DNA from: an uncultured Alphaproteobacteria bacterium
GTDB lineage: Bacteria > Pseudomonadota > Alphaproteobacteria > HIMB59 > GCA-002718135
NCBI GenBank assembly: GCA_902591485.1
Contig: CACJAV010000005.1
Coordinates: forward strand, 24,468 to 88,467
Direction: 5' to 3'
DNA length: 64,000 nucleotides
Position 1 is the stretch's first letter. Every line of letters begins with the position of its first letter. The notes under the pieces are model-generated. The model saw only the letters and a program-made list of their open reading frames with translations, did no database searches and had not been told where the DNA came from. Made by a program: the position numbers and the translations under genes. This document shows, in pieces, positions 27,363-35,920 of the stretch.

Positions 27363-28459
27363 ACATTGAACAGAAAGTGCATTACATCTCCATTTTTTAC
27401 AATATAATCTTTACCCTCTTGCCTTAATTTTCCCGCATCTCTGCTACCTACTTCACCTTTGAATTTTATAAAATCCTCATAAGCAATAGTTTCTGCTCTG
27501 ATAAAACCTTTTTCAAAATCAGAATGTATTTTACCCGCAGCTTGTGGCGCTAAAGTGTTCTTATTTATAGTCCACGAACGTGTTTCTTTAGGTCCACAGG
27601 TAAAGTAATTAATCAGATTTAGCAGATCATAACCACTTTTAATTATTTTTGTTAAAGTTGTATCATTGAGACCCATTTCTTTAATTATCTCAAGCTTTTC
27701 TTCATTGTCTACTAATTCTGCAATTTGAGACTCAATTGAAGCAGAAACAATTACAAAGTTATGATTATTTTTTGCAGCGTACTCTTTTACTTTCTTAGAT
27801 AATTCATTTCCATTTTGAACTGAGTTTTCATCAACATTGCAGATATATAAAATTGGCTTAGTTGTAATTAAGTTCAATGTTTTAATAAATAGATTATCCG
27901 CTTCAGAATATTCATTTTTGACTAATAAATCAATATCATTTAAATTTTCTAAGAGTTTTTCTATTATACTAATTTGAATCTTAATAATTTTATCACCTTG
28001 TTTAGATTTTTTTTCGAGAGAATTTCTTTTTGTTTCTAATGTCTCAATATCAGCCAGTTGAAGCTCTGTATTGATAGTTTCAATATCATTAAGAGGATTA
28101 ATAGTATTTGATACATGAGCAATATTTTCATCTTCAAAACATCGCACTACATGAGCAATAGCATCAACTTCTCGTATATGACCTAAAAACTTATTCCCTA
28201 AACCCTCTCCCTGAGAAGCACCTTTAACAAGTCCTGCAATATCCACAAAATCCATATATGAAGGAATTATTTTTTCACTTTTTCCTATTTCACCAAGTAT
28301 TTTTAACCTTTTATCTGGAACAGCTACCCTTCCTACATTAGGTTCAATAGTGGCAAAGGGATAATTTGCTGCCTCAGCTTTATTTGACTCAGTTAAAGCA
28401 TTAAACAATGTTGATTTTCCAACATTTGGCAAACCAATAATACCACATTTAAAACCCAT
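27359..28459 (-). CDS. ychF: Redox-regulated ATPase YchF (Obg-like)
   Basis: YchF is an Obg-family P-loop protein that prefers ATP and associates with the ribosome. The 366-residue protein has GIIGLPNVGKSTLFNALT at 8-21 region, FVDIAGLVKGASQGEGLGNK (switch II), a coiled-coil insertion at about 130-190, and a C-terminal TGS-like domain with the closing GKDYIVKNGDVMHFLFNV (family hallmark). It is the last gene of the prs-rplY-pth-ychF run, starting one base over the pth stop. Confidence 0.95.
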   Translation of the reverse strand: MGFKCGIIGLPNVGKSTLFNALTESNKAEAANYPFATIEPNVGRVAVPDKRLKILGEIGKSEKIIPSYMDFVDIAGLVKGASQGEGLGNKFLGHIREVDAIAHVVRCFEDENIAHVSNTINPLNDIETINTELQLADIETLETKRNSLEKKSKQGDKIIKIQISIIEKLLENLNDIDLLVKNEYSEADNLFIKTLNLITTKPILYICNVDENSVQNGNELSKKVKEYAAKNNHNFVIVSASIESQIAELVDNEEKLEIIKEMGLNDTTLTKIIKSGYDLLNLINYFTCGPKETRSWTINKNTLAPQAAGKIHSDFEKGFIRAETIAYEDFIKFKGEVGSRDAGKLRQEGKDYIVKNGDVMHFLFNV

Positions 28460-29019
28460 TATTTACTTTCTGATAACTTTGTTAAAAAAAGACCTATGTC
28501 ACTTAAAATAGTTTCGAAGTTTTGTGTAATATTTTCTAGCTGTTTATTGATTATTTCAATTTCAGTTTCACTAAATTTATTAAGTACATAGTTTGAAACT
28601 AAATGTTTATCTCCTGGATGATCAATGCCAACCCGAATTCGATAGTATTCATTTCCAATCATTTCATCAATGCTTGAAAGACCATTGTGACCTGCATTAC
28701 CACCACCCAATTTTACTTTTACCTTTCCAAGCTCTAAGTCTAAATCATCATGGATAATAAATAATTTATTTTTTTCAATCTTATAAAAGCTCATTACATC
28801 TCTTATTGGCTGTCCAGACAAATTCATAAAATTTAAAGGTTTCAATAAAAAGCAGGAATCATTATTTATAATGCCCTTAAAAATTTCTTTTTTGGAGTCT
28901 TTTTTGAAAGGAACAAAATTATAAAAATTTATGAGCTTATCAATTAAAGCAAAACCAATGTTATGTCGTGTGTTAATGTATTCTTTACCTGGGTTTCCCA
29001 GACCACAAATTAAAAACAT
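28459..29019 (-). CDS. pth: Peptidyl-tRNA hydrolase
   Basis: Pth recycles tRNA from prematurely released peptidyl-tRNA. The 186-residue protein has GLGNPGKEYINTRHNIGF near 6-23 with the catalytic His, FMNLSGQ and IIHDDLDLELGKVKVKLGGG with the catalytic Asp. The NAGHNGLSSI segment completes the site. Length is normal. It lies 18 bases after rplY. Confidence 0.95.
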   Translation of the reverse strand: MFLICGLGNPGKEYINTRHNIGFALIDKLINFYNFVPFKKDSKKEIFKGIINNDSCFLLKPLNFMNLSGQPIRDVMSFYKIEKNKLFIIHDDLDLELGKVKVKLGGGNAGHNGLSSIDEMIGNEYYRIRVGIDHPGDKHLVSNYVLNKFSETEIEIINKQLENITQNFETILSDIGLFLTKLSESK

Positions 29020-29037
29020 AATTATTTATAAGATATT

Positions 29038-29709
29038 TTACTTAGATTCTTCTTTAGATTCTTCTTTGCTATCTTCTTTTTGTTCTTCAGATTTTTCTTC
29101 TTTAGTCTCTTCACTAGACTCTTCTTCTGATTCAGCAGGTTTTGTTTCAACTTCTACTGTTGGAGGAACAAGTGTTGCTACAACAAAATCCCTATCTGAA
29201 ATAGTAGGCTTAACCCCATCTGGAAGATTAATATTGCTAATTTTAATAGAGTCACCAATTTCACTATTAATCAGATCAAACTGCAATTTATCAGGTATAT
29301 TGTTAGCATTACAGCTTAGCTCTACTTCACGTCTAACCAAGTTTAGTACACCGCCTTTTTTAAGACCTGGGCATGTTTCTTGATTTAAAAACTCTACAGG
29401 TACTTCAACGGTAACCTTTGTGTCGTTCTGAACTCTTAAAAAATCAAAATGAATTAGCTTATCAGTTACAGGATGATATTGTAGTTGCTTAGGAAGAACT
29501 TTTTCTGATTTTCCATCAATATCAATGTCTAATATTGTAGAGTAAAAAGCACCAGCGTGCATCAGCTTTTGTAAGATCTTATTCTCAAAAGCTATCTTAG
29601 TTGGCTCTGTTCCTTTACCATAAACTATGCCAGGAACCATACCTTTAGTAAGCAATGAGTAAGTGGAGCCAGTATCTTTAGATCTCTCAATTACTTTATA
29701 TTTTTCCAT
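29038..29709 (-). CDS. rplY: 50S ribosomal protein L25 (Ctc form)
   Basis: The protein has an L25 domain binding 5S rRNA (about 1-95, with GMVPGIVYGKG and HFDFLRV) and a C-terminal Ctc domain (about 96-180). A tail from about residue 180 consists almost only of Glu, Lys and Ser in imperfect repeats (EESKEESK type). Such acidic/basic low-complexity tails are seen in some alphaproteobacterial L25 but this one, about 35-40 residues, is prominent. It sits between prs and pth in the usual order. Confidence 0.95.
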   Translation of the reverse strand: MEKYKVIERSKDTGSTYSLLTKGMVPGIVYGKGTEPTKIAFENKILQKLMHAGAFYSTILDIDIDGKSEKVLPKQLQYHPVTDKLIHFDFLRVQNDTKVTVEVPVEFLNQETCPGLKKGGVLNLVRREVELSCNANNIPDKLQFDLINSEIGDSIKISNINLPDGVKPTISDRDFVVATLVPPTVEVETKPAESEEESSEETKEEKSEEQKEDSKEESKEESK

Positions 29710-29725
29710 TTTAATTTAATTTGTT

Positions 29726-30661
29726 TTAATCAAAAAGGGCCGAAACAGAAGAATCACTGTTGATCCTTTTTATGGCCTCACCCATTAAAGGAGCAACACT
29801 AATATGTCTAATATTTTTTGTATTTTTTACATCATTTGATGCTTCTATACTGTCAGTCAGAACTAATTCCTTGATAGCAGAGCTTTCAATCCTTTTTAGG
29901 GCTTCTCCAGATAAGACTCCATGGGCAATATAAGAGAATATTTCTTTAGCACCATTGTCCTTAAGAGCTTTTGCTGCATTACACAATGTTCCAGCAGAGT
30001 CAGCAATATCGTCGAGTAAAATACATGTTTTATCTTTTACATCTCCAATAATATTCATAACTTCAGACTCTCCAGCTTTTTCTCTTCTTTTATCCGCGAT
30101 AGCGAGACCAGCATTCATTCTTTTTGCAAAGGCTCTAGCTCTTACAACACCACCAACATCTGGAGATGTAATTACTAAATTGCTATTATTTGAAAATTTT
30201 TCTTTCATATCTTTAATTATTGGTGGGGCTGAAAAAATATTATCTAGAGGAATGTCAAAAAAACCCTGAATTTGTCCTGCATGTAAATCCATAGTTAGAA
30301 CTCTATGAGCCCCTGCTGAAGTAATTAAGTTTGCTACTAGTTTTGCTGTTATAGGGGTTCTAGGTCCAGTTTTCCTATCCTGTCTAGCATACCCATAATA
30401 AGGAATTACGGCAGTGATTCTTTTTGCTGAACCTCTTTTTGCAGCATCAATGGTAATTAATAATTCCATCAGGTGATCATTTGCTGGGTGAGATGTTGAT
30501 TGAATTATAAAAACATCCTCACCTCTTATATTTTCATTAATTTCTACAAATATTTCTCTATCAGCAAATTTTCTAAGAGATGTATTGGCTAATGATACAC
30601 CAATATACGAGCAAATTGCTTCTGCTAAAATTTTATTACTGTTACCTGCAATAATTTTCAT
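29726..30661 (-). CDS. prs: Ribose-phosphate pyrophosphokinase
   Basis: Prs makes phosphoribosyl pyrophosphate from ribose 5-phosphate and ATP for nucleotides, histidine and tryptophan. The 311-residue protein has [20 protein letters not shown], the ATP/Mg flexible loop [27 protein letters not shown], and the PRPP motif [14 protein letters not shown]. It heads the prs-rplY-pth-ychF run. Confidence 0.96.
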   Translation of the reverse strand: MKIIAGNSNKILAEAICSYIGVSLANTSLRKFADREIFVEINENIRGEDVFIIQSTSHPANDHLMELLITIDAAKRGSAKRITAVIPYYGYARQDRKTGPRTPITAKLVANLITSAGAHRVLTMDLHAGQIQGFFDIPLDNIFSAPPIIKDMKEKFSNNSNLVITSPDVGGVVRARAFAKRMNAGLAIADKRREKAGESEVMNIIGDVKDKTCILLDDIADSAGTLCNAAKALKDNGAKEIFSYIAHGVLSGEALKRIESSAIKELVLTDSIEASNDVKNTKNIRHISVAPLMGEAIKRINSDSSVSALFD

Positions 30662-30704
30662 TAAATATTTTTATCAATATATGAGTATACAAATAGTTCA
30701 ACTA

Positions 30705-31469
30705 TTATGTCAGAGAGATTAAGTTAATAAGTCTACCTGTAGTTTTTTCATTTTGATGTTTAGATCTCCTATGACTAAAAAATAGTCTTTTGTTTGCATA
30801 TGTATCAAGATTTACGTTATGAATTTTTTCTAAACCTAATTCTCTCAACTGATAATTTATTAGACCCCTAAGGTTAAAAAAAGTTTTATTTATATTTTTT
30901 TTTCTAAAAAATTTTGAATAATTTAGATTTTTTTTTAAAAATTTTTTTTCAAAATTTCTATCAACTTCATAATTTTTACTATTCAAACAAGGTCCAATAA
31001 TTGCTGTTAGGTTTTTTCTACTAATTTTTTTTTTATCAAAAAAGATTATAGCATTTTTAGAAATATTTTTCAGCGTACCCTTCCAACCTGAATGTAAACA
31101 GCAAACAAACTTTTTTTTATTGTCATAAATAAAAATAGGTGCGCAGTCTGCAGTTAGTACACCCAAAACTACATTGTTTAATGATGTCATCATTCCATCA
31201 GCATCTATTTTTTTATTTATATTTGTTTTTTTAATTTGTACTACCTTAGAAGAGTGAACCTGATTGATTAAAATTAATTTTTTATTTTGTAATCCTAAAT
31301 TTTTAAGAGCCTGATGTCTGTTTTTTTGAACTAATTTTTTACTATCTCCACTAGAAACACTGCAGTTAAGTGATTTAAATTCATTTTTTGAGAAACCATT
31401 AAGTTTAGTAAAAAAACCATGAGTAATTTTAGCTTTTTTTATAATGTGATAATTTTTAACTAAAGACAT
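30705..31469 (-). CDS. pgeF: Peptidoglycan editing factor PgeF (YfiH/laccase-domain family)
   Basis: PgeF proteins remove mis-incorporated residues from cell-wall precursors; the family was earlier called polyphenol oxidase. The 254-residue protein has the LTADCAPIFIYD and CLHSGWKGTLKNI motifs with the Cys and His metal ligands, and FFSHRRSKHQNEKTTGR near the end. The middle (about 150-185) is extremely Lys/Asn/Phe-rich. It follows the MidA-type gene with a 10-base overlap. Confidence 0.92.
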   Translation of the reverse strand: MSLVKNYHIIKKAKITHGFFTKLNGFSKNEFKSLNCSVSSGDSKKLVQKNRHQALKNLGLQNKKLILINQVHSSKVVQIKKTNINKKIDADGMMTSLNNVVLGVLTADCAPIFIYDNKKKFVCCLHSGWKGTLKNISKNAIIFFDKKKISRKNLTAIIGPCLNSKNYEVDRNFEKKFLKKNLNYSKFFRKKNINKTFFNLRGLINYQLRELGLEKIHNVNLDTYANKRLFFSHRRSKHQNEKTTGRLINLISLT

Positions 31470-32503
31470 GTTGTAATTAAAACTTTAAAAATATCTCCCA
31501 TTTGAGATTTACTAGTAAGTCTCTCATAATCTAATTCTATTTTTTTTGAAACTATTTCATCTTGATTATTTTGTAACTGCTCCTTCCTTTCTTTTAGACC
31601 ACAACCTAATAAAAAATCTTTTTGGTTACTAAATGACTCTATAGTTAACTTATTGTAATTTGCTACTTTAATTAATTCATCAAAATTTACGTGAGCTGTA
31701 ATATCTTGATTTCCTAGATTATCAAATAGATGGGTTTTTTTATGCCTATGGATAGTTTGTAGTGAAAAATTTTTAGGAAAGGTCTTGTATCCATAATCAA
31801 TTGTAAAAAAAATTCCTTTGTTATTTTTAATAAACTTACAAACTGAATCATAATAATTTTTTCGTGTTTTGGAAATTTCAGCTACTCCAGCGTAGTTAAA
31901 TTTTTCCAAACTTTGCAAGAGTTTTTCATTCTTTATTTCTTCAGACTCAAAGTTAAATAATTTTTTAGAATTATTATACTTTATAATTTTCTCATACCAT
32001 TTCTGTTTTCTAAAAAATTGTCTTATAGGAAAACAATCAAAGAATTCATTAGAATACACTATTGAAGGTTTATCATTTTTTATATCAAAGTTTTTACACC
32101 ATTTTAAATTTTTAACATTTAAATTGGATAATCTATCCTTTTGTTTTTTTATCAAAACTTGATTTTTTTCGATTAAAAAAAGATTAGTCGAATTCAAAAA
32201 ATCCTTATTTATTGTAGCTACACGAATTATATCCTCAGTTAAAGTTCCCGCCCCAGGACCCAATTCAATTAAATTGAAATCTCTTTGAATATGTTTTTCC
32301 CAGAAGTTTATTAAAAAAACTCCTATTATTTCTCCAAACATTTGTGATATCTCTGGGGAAGTGATAAAATCATTATTTTGACCAATGGGATTATTATTAA
32401 TATAATAACCATTGTCACTAAACTGACAAAGCTCAATGAACTCACCAACATCTATTTGTCCTTTTTTTTTAATTTGTGAAATAATTAAGTCTTTAATTTT
32501 CAT
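31460..32503 (-). CDS. SAM-dependent methyltransferase, MidA/NDUFAF7 family
   Basis: This 347-residue protein resembles the class I methyltransferase family whose mitochondrial member NDUFAF7 methylates an arginine of complex I. Visible motifs are GYYINNNPIGQNNDFITSPE (N-terminal signature), FNLIELGPGAGTLTEDIIR (SAM loop), VYSNEFFDCFPIRQF, IDYGYK and QDITAHVNF. In bacteria its target is not established; complex I is a plausible substrate. It sits between lgt and pgeF, a widespread alphaproteobacterial order. Confidence 0.88.
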   Translation of the reverse strand: MKIKDLIISQIKKKGQIDVGEFIELCQFSDNGYYINNNPIGQNNDFITSPEISQMFGEIIGVFLINFWEKHIQRDFNLIELGPGAGTLTEDIIRVATINKDFLNSTNLFLIEKNQVLIKKQKDRLSNLNVKNLKWCKNFDIKNDKPSIVYSNEFFDCFPIRQFFRKQKWYEKIIKYNNSKKLFNFESEEIKNEKLLQSLEKFNYAGVAEISKTRKNYYDSVCKFIKNNKGIFFTIDYGYKTFPKNFSLQTIHRHKKTHLFDNLGNQDITAHVNFDELIKVANYNKLTIESFSNQKDFLLGCGLKERKEQLQNNQDEIVSKKIELDYERLTSKSQMGDIFKVLITTCL

Positions 32504-33276
32504 CTACGAAATAGAATAAATATTCCTGCTAAGAATATTGGAATACATAAAATTTGACCCATGGATAAGTAATTGAAAAATAAACCTAAATGCAAATCAG
32601 GCTCTCTTAAATATTCAATAAAAAATCTAAAAATTGAATAAATTATTAAAAAATAAGCACTTAAATTTCCAATTATATATCTTTTTTTATTTTTAATAAA
32701 ATACAAATATAAGATAAAAAACAAAACTATTCCTTCAAATAACGCCTCATATAGCTGTGATGGGTGTCTTGGATTATTATCAACTAACGGGTAAATAAAT
32801 GCAAAAGGAAATTCAGTAACCCTTCCATACAATTCTGTATTTATAAAATTAGAAATTCTTCCTAGAAATAATCCTATAGGAGCTACAATAGATACTAAGT
32901 CTGATAAATAAAAAAAATTAACATTATTTTTTTTTGCAAAAAGATAAATTGATAAAATTATTCCAATTAAACCTCCATGAAAAGACATCCCTCCTTTCCA
33001 AATTTCAAAAAGATATAATGGGTCGAAAAAAAATAACTTTGATTGGTAAAAAACAACATAACCTAACCTTCCACCTATTATTACTCCAATTACTGCCCAT
33101 ATAAAAAATTTATCAATCTGAGTATTTGAAAGTATATTGAAAGATTGTCTATTGAGTTTTTTGATTAATATTGATCCAAGGATAAAAGCAAAAATATACG
33201 AAAGACTATACCAACGTATATCTATAAAACCTAAAGATATAAGTATTGGATCTATTGAAGGTTGAATTATAATCAT
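32500..33276 (-). CDS. lgt: Prolipoprotein diacylglyceryl transferase
   Basis: Lgt transfers diacylglycerol from phosphatidylglycerol to the lipobox cysteine of prolipoproteins in the inner membrane. The 258-residue polytopic protein has about seven hydrophobic segments and the signature GRISNFINTELYGRVT (usually GRxxNFINxExxG) near 140, plus HGGLIG and HPSQLYEALFEG. It is divergent from ubiK and first in the lgt-midA-pgeF run. Confidence 0.95.
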   Translation of the reverse strand: MIIIQPSIDPILISLGFIDIRWYSLSYIFAFILGSILIKKLNRQSFNILSNTQIDKFFIWAVIGVIIGGRLGYVVFYQSKLFFFDPLYLFEIWKGGMSFHGGLIGIILSIYLFAKKNNVNFFYLSDLVSIVAPIGLFLGRISNFINTELYGRVTEFPFAFIYPLVDNNPRHPSQLYEALFEGIVLFFILYLYFIKNKKRYIIGNLSAYFLIIYSIFRFFIEYLREPDLHLGLFFNYLSMGQILCIPIFLAGIFILFRR

Positions 33277-33301
33277 TATCTTTTAAATAGGTTATTACAT
33301 T

Positions 33302-33580
33302 ATGGTTAATAAAAGCAAAATTTTATCTGACTTATCAAAAATAGCTGTTGATGCAATGAGTACCTTTTCTAGTCTAAGAAAAGAAATTGAGACAATGGTC
33401 TCACTAAGAGTGAACAAGGTCATAAATAAAATGAATCTTGTAAAAAGAGATGAATTTGATGCACTGAAAAGATTGGTGCAAAAATCGATAATTGATAATG
33501 AAAAAACAAAAAAACCTAGAAAGAAAACTGTTACAAAAAAGAAAAAAACTATTTCTAGAAAAAAAAAGGCTAAAAACTAA
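33302..33580 (+). CDS. ubiK: UbiK-family accessory factor with a poly-lysine tail
   Basis: UbiK-type (BMFP) proteins are small coiled-coil factors that help ubiquinone synthesis. The 92-residue product has ILSDLSKIAVDAMSTFSSLR and an LVKRDEFDALKRLVQ coiled-coil segment, matching the family (LVxREEFD). From residue 69 on the sequence is almost only Lys, Arg and Thr (KKTVTKKKKTISRKKKAKN), an unusually basic tail for this family. It may contact membrane lipids or RNA; that is inference. Confidence 0.82.
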   Translation: MVNKSKILSDLSKIAVDAMSTFSSLRKEIETMVSLRVNKVINKMNLVKRDEFDALKRLVQKSIIDNEKTKKPRKKTVTKKKKTISRKKKAKN

Positions 33581-33689
33581 CAATTATTCACATTTTTCCT
33601 CTTATTTTATTAATTTAACTTGCGAAACATCTCGTTTATTTAGTAAGACTATATCTAGTACTTAAATTAATTAAAATACTATATAAAGT

Positions 33690-34178
33690 ATGGATATCGA
33701 AAATTTACCCTTAAATCCTATAGATGTAGTTGAGGAAGTAATTTATCAAAAAAAATGGAGTTTTAGCAGAGCAGATGAATATGAGTTGGTTGCTGATATT
33801 TCCTCCAAATGGTGTCAATATAGATTGTATTTTACATGGTCTGAAAACATAAAAGCTATAAGTTTTACAATAACTTTTGATTTAAAATTTCCACAGAATA
33901 AAATTGGTAAAGCCTATGAATTAATAGGTTTAATAAATGAAAAGTTATGGTTGGGTCATTTTGATATTACCAGCAAAAATGGTATTCCTGCATTTCGTCA
34001 TACTATTTTGTCTAATTCAGACAGTGATTTTTTACATGAAAAATTAGAAAATTTGGTTGATATTGCTATTTATGAATGTGAAAAATATTATCCTTCTTTT
34101 CAGCAAGTTCTATTTGATGAACTGGAGCCATCTAAATCTTTACTATTTGCCAATTTTGAAGTTCTAGGGTCCGCCTAA
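33690..34178 (+). CDS. YbjN domain-containing protein
   Basis: This 162-residue protein has the YbjN-like fold related to type III secretion chaperones. Visible are NPIDVVEEVIYQKKWSF, the LVADISSKWCQYRLYFTW strand region, IGLINEKLWLGHFD and FRHTIL. In alphaproteobacteria YbjN genes usually precede proC, as here. Biochemical function is unsettled. The 109-base gap before it holds no recognisable element beyond AT-rich sequence. Confidence 0.87.
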   Translation: MDIENLPLNPIDVVEEVIYQKKWSFSRADEYELVADISSKWCQYRLYFTWSENIKAISFTITFDLKFPQNKIGKAYELIGLINEKLWLGHFDITSKNGIPAFRHTILSNSDSDFLHEKLENLVDIAIYECEKYYPSFQQVLFDELEPSKSLLFANFEVLGSA

Positions 34179-34221
34179 AAAACTATATATTTTTTTTAAA
34201 AAGTATAATTAATAATAATTT

Positions 34222-35037
34222 ATGAGTAAAGTTTTGTTAGTAGGTTGTGGGCATATGGGTAGTGCATTAATAATGTCTTGGTTAAATCTTAAATATTATT
34301 CTTTTACAATAGTAGATCCATACAATTTTAATAAATTAAAAAATAAATTAAAACGTAAAAAAATTGATATTTTAAATAAAGCTCCTACTCAAAAACAAAT
34401 GAAAACATTTGATATAATTATTTTTGCAGTTAAGCCGCAAATTGCTACTGATGTTTTAAATGATTATGAAAATTTTGAATTAAAAAAAAATATAGTAATA
34501 GGTAGTATCATTGCAGGTAAGAAAATAAATTTTTTTAAAAAAAGAATTAAAAATGCAAATCAATTTGTAAGAATAATGCCCAATATGCCAGCGCTAGTTC
34601 GCAATGGTATATCATGTTTTGTTTCAAACAGTAGTTTAACAATAAATAATAAAAAAAAATTAAATGAACTTTTCTTAAATGTGGGTAAAACCATATGGTT
34701 AAAAAATGAAAGTCAAATTGATAAAGCAACTGCTGTTTCAGGTAGTGGGCCTGGCTATATCTTTACTCTAATTCATGCATTTGAAAAAGCTGCTGAAAAA
34801 CTAGGATTTTCAAAAAACCAATCCCAAGACTTAATTATTTCAACGATGTTAGGTTCAATTTACTTAATGCAAGAAACTAAAAAAAAACCTGAAGAATTAG
34901 CAATACAAATTGCAGTTAAGGGTGGAACAACAGAAGCTGGGATAAAAAATTTGAAAAATAATAATATTGATAAAATTATTTATAAAACTTTTATGGCTGC
35001 ATATAATAGAGCAAAAATACTAAGTAAAAAAAATTAA
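34222..35037 (+). CDS. proC: Pyrroline-5-carboxylate reductase
   Basis: ProC makes proline from pyrroline-5-carboxylate with NAD(P)H. The 271-residue enzyme has the Rossmann start VLLVGCGHMGSALI, FAVKPQI, RIMPNMPALVRNG, and the C-terminal signature with SGSGPGYIF and KGGTTEAGI. It overlaps the TetR/COQ9-like gene by one base. Confidence 0.94.
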   Translation: MSKVLLVGCGHMGSALIMSWLNLKYYSFTIVDPYNFNKLKNKLKRKKIDILNKAPTQKQMKTFDIIIFAVKPQIATDVLNDYENFELKKNIVIGSIIAGKKINFFKKRIKNANQFVRIMPNMPALVRNGISCFVSNSSLTINNKKKLNELFLNVGKTIWLKNESQIDKATAVSGSGPGYIFTLIHAFEKAAEKLGFSKNQSQDLIISTMLGSIYLMQETKKKPEELAIQIAVKGGTTEAGIKNLKNNNIDKIIYKTFMAAYNRAKILSKKN

Positions 35038-35582
35038 TGATTGATTTAGAAAAAAAAATTGCAGAAGATACACTAAAAAAACTTCACAAAAAATCATGGG
35101 ATAAATTAACCTTAGATGATGTACTTGATAAAAAAAATAAGAAGCAAAAAATTATTAATACAAAAAATGATTTGCTTACAAATATCAACAAGTACGTTGA
35201 TAATTTATTAATAGAAAAAACAAAAAATATAGATAGTTCGTCAACAAAGGATATGTTATTTGAGGTTTTAATGGCAAGATTTGATATTTTGCAAGAAAAC
35301 AGGATTTCATTTATTAAAATGTTTGAAGCATTAAAAAAATCTCCTAAAAAAATATTAAAACTATTCCCATCCTTATTAGAAAGTATGATAGTTACAGCAG
35401 AGTTAGCAAAATTTAATGTCAATGGTGTAAAGGGTGCTATTAGATTAAAAGGACTTTTTTTAGTTTATTTAATTACATTTTACTCTTGGATTGATGATCA
35501 TACTTTTTCTTTAGAAAAAACTATGAATGCCCTCGATAAAAATTTAGACCAAGTAGAAAAATTTAGTAAATATTTAAAGTGA
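35037..35582 (+). CDS. TetR-like / COQ9-like protein with a decayed helix-turn-helix
   Basis: This 181-residue protein follows the layout of the alphaproteobacterial TetR-like family often annotated near COQ9. The first 60 residues align with a TetR DNA-binding domain, but the recognition part reads DKKNKKQKIINTKND, without the usual helix-turn-helix residues. The C-terminal part has DMLFEVLMARFDILQENR, KGLFLVYLITFYSWIDD and KTMNALDKNLDQVEKF, matching the family well. It may be a lipid or ubiquinone-related helper rather than a DNA binder. It overlaps the next gene by four bases (GTGA). Confidence 0.65.
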   Translation: MIDLEKKIAEDTLKKLHKKSWDKLTLDDVLDKKNKKQKIINTKNDLLTNINKYVDNLLIEKTKNIDSSSTKDMLFEVLMARFDILQENRISFIKMFEALKKSPKKILKLFPSLLESMIVTAELAKFNVNGVKGAIRLKGLFLVYLITFYSWIDDHTFSLEKTMNALDKNLDQVEKFSKYLK

Positions 35583-35920
35583 CTAAAATTATATCATATC
35601 AAGATTTTGAGAAAGTGGATATTAGAGTTGGTACAATTATTTCGGCAAAAGAGAATTTTAAACTAAAAAAACCCTCTATTGTTCTCGAAATTGATTTTGG
35701 AAAAAAAATTGGCATTAAAAAAAGTTCTGCTCAATTTACTAAAAATTATAAATCAAGTGATTTAATTAATAAGCAAGTTGCCGCTGTAATAAATTTTGCA
35801 CCCAAACAAATTGGCAATTTAATTTCTCAAGTTTTAGTCTTGGGATTTCCAAATGAGCTTAACGAACCAATATTAATTGAGCCTAATCAAACTATTCCTA
35901 ATGGGGGTAGGCTTTTTTAA
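35579..35920 (+). CDS. CsaA-like tRNA-binding domain protein
   Basis: This 113-residue protein is a stand-alone EMAP/Trbp111 OB-fold domain: VDIRVGTIISAKENFKLKKP, then IGIKKSSAQFTKNY and PNGGRLF at the end. CsaA-type proteins are dimeric chaperone-like tRNA binders. It starts with GTG overlapping the previous TGA. The stop shares TTAA (35917-35920) with the histidine kinase gene on the other strand. Confidence 0.9.
   Translation: MTKIISYQDFEKVDIRVGTIISAKENFKLKKPSIVLEIDFGKKIGIKKSSAQFTKNYKSSDLINKQVAAVINFAPKQIGNLISQVLVLGFPNELNEPILIEPNQTIPNGGRLF

Noticed and set aside
33584-33592. DnaA-box-like TTATTCACA in the ubiK/ybjN gap
   Set aside because: It is a single copy in AT-rich sequence with no neighbouring boxes or origin-type features.
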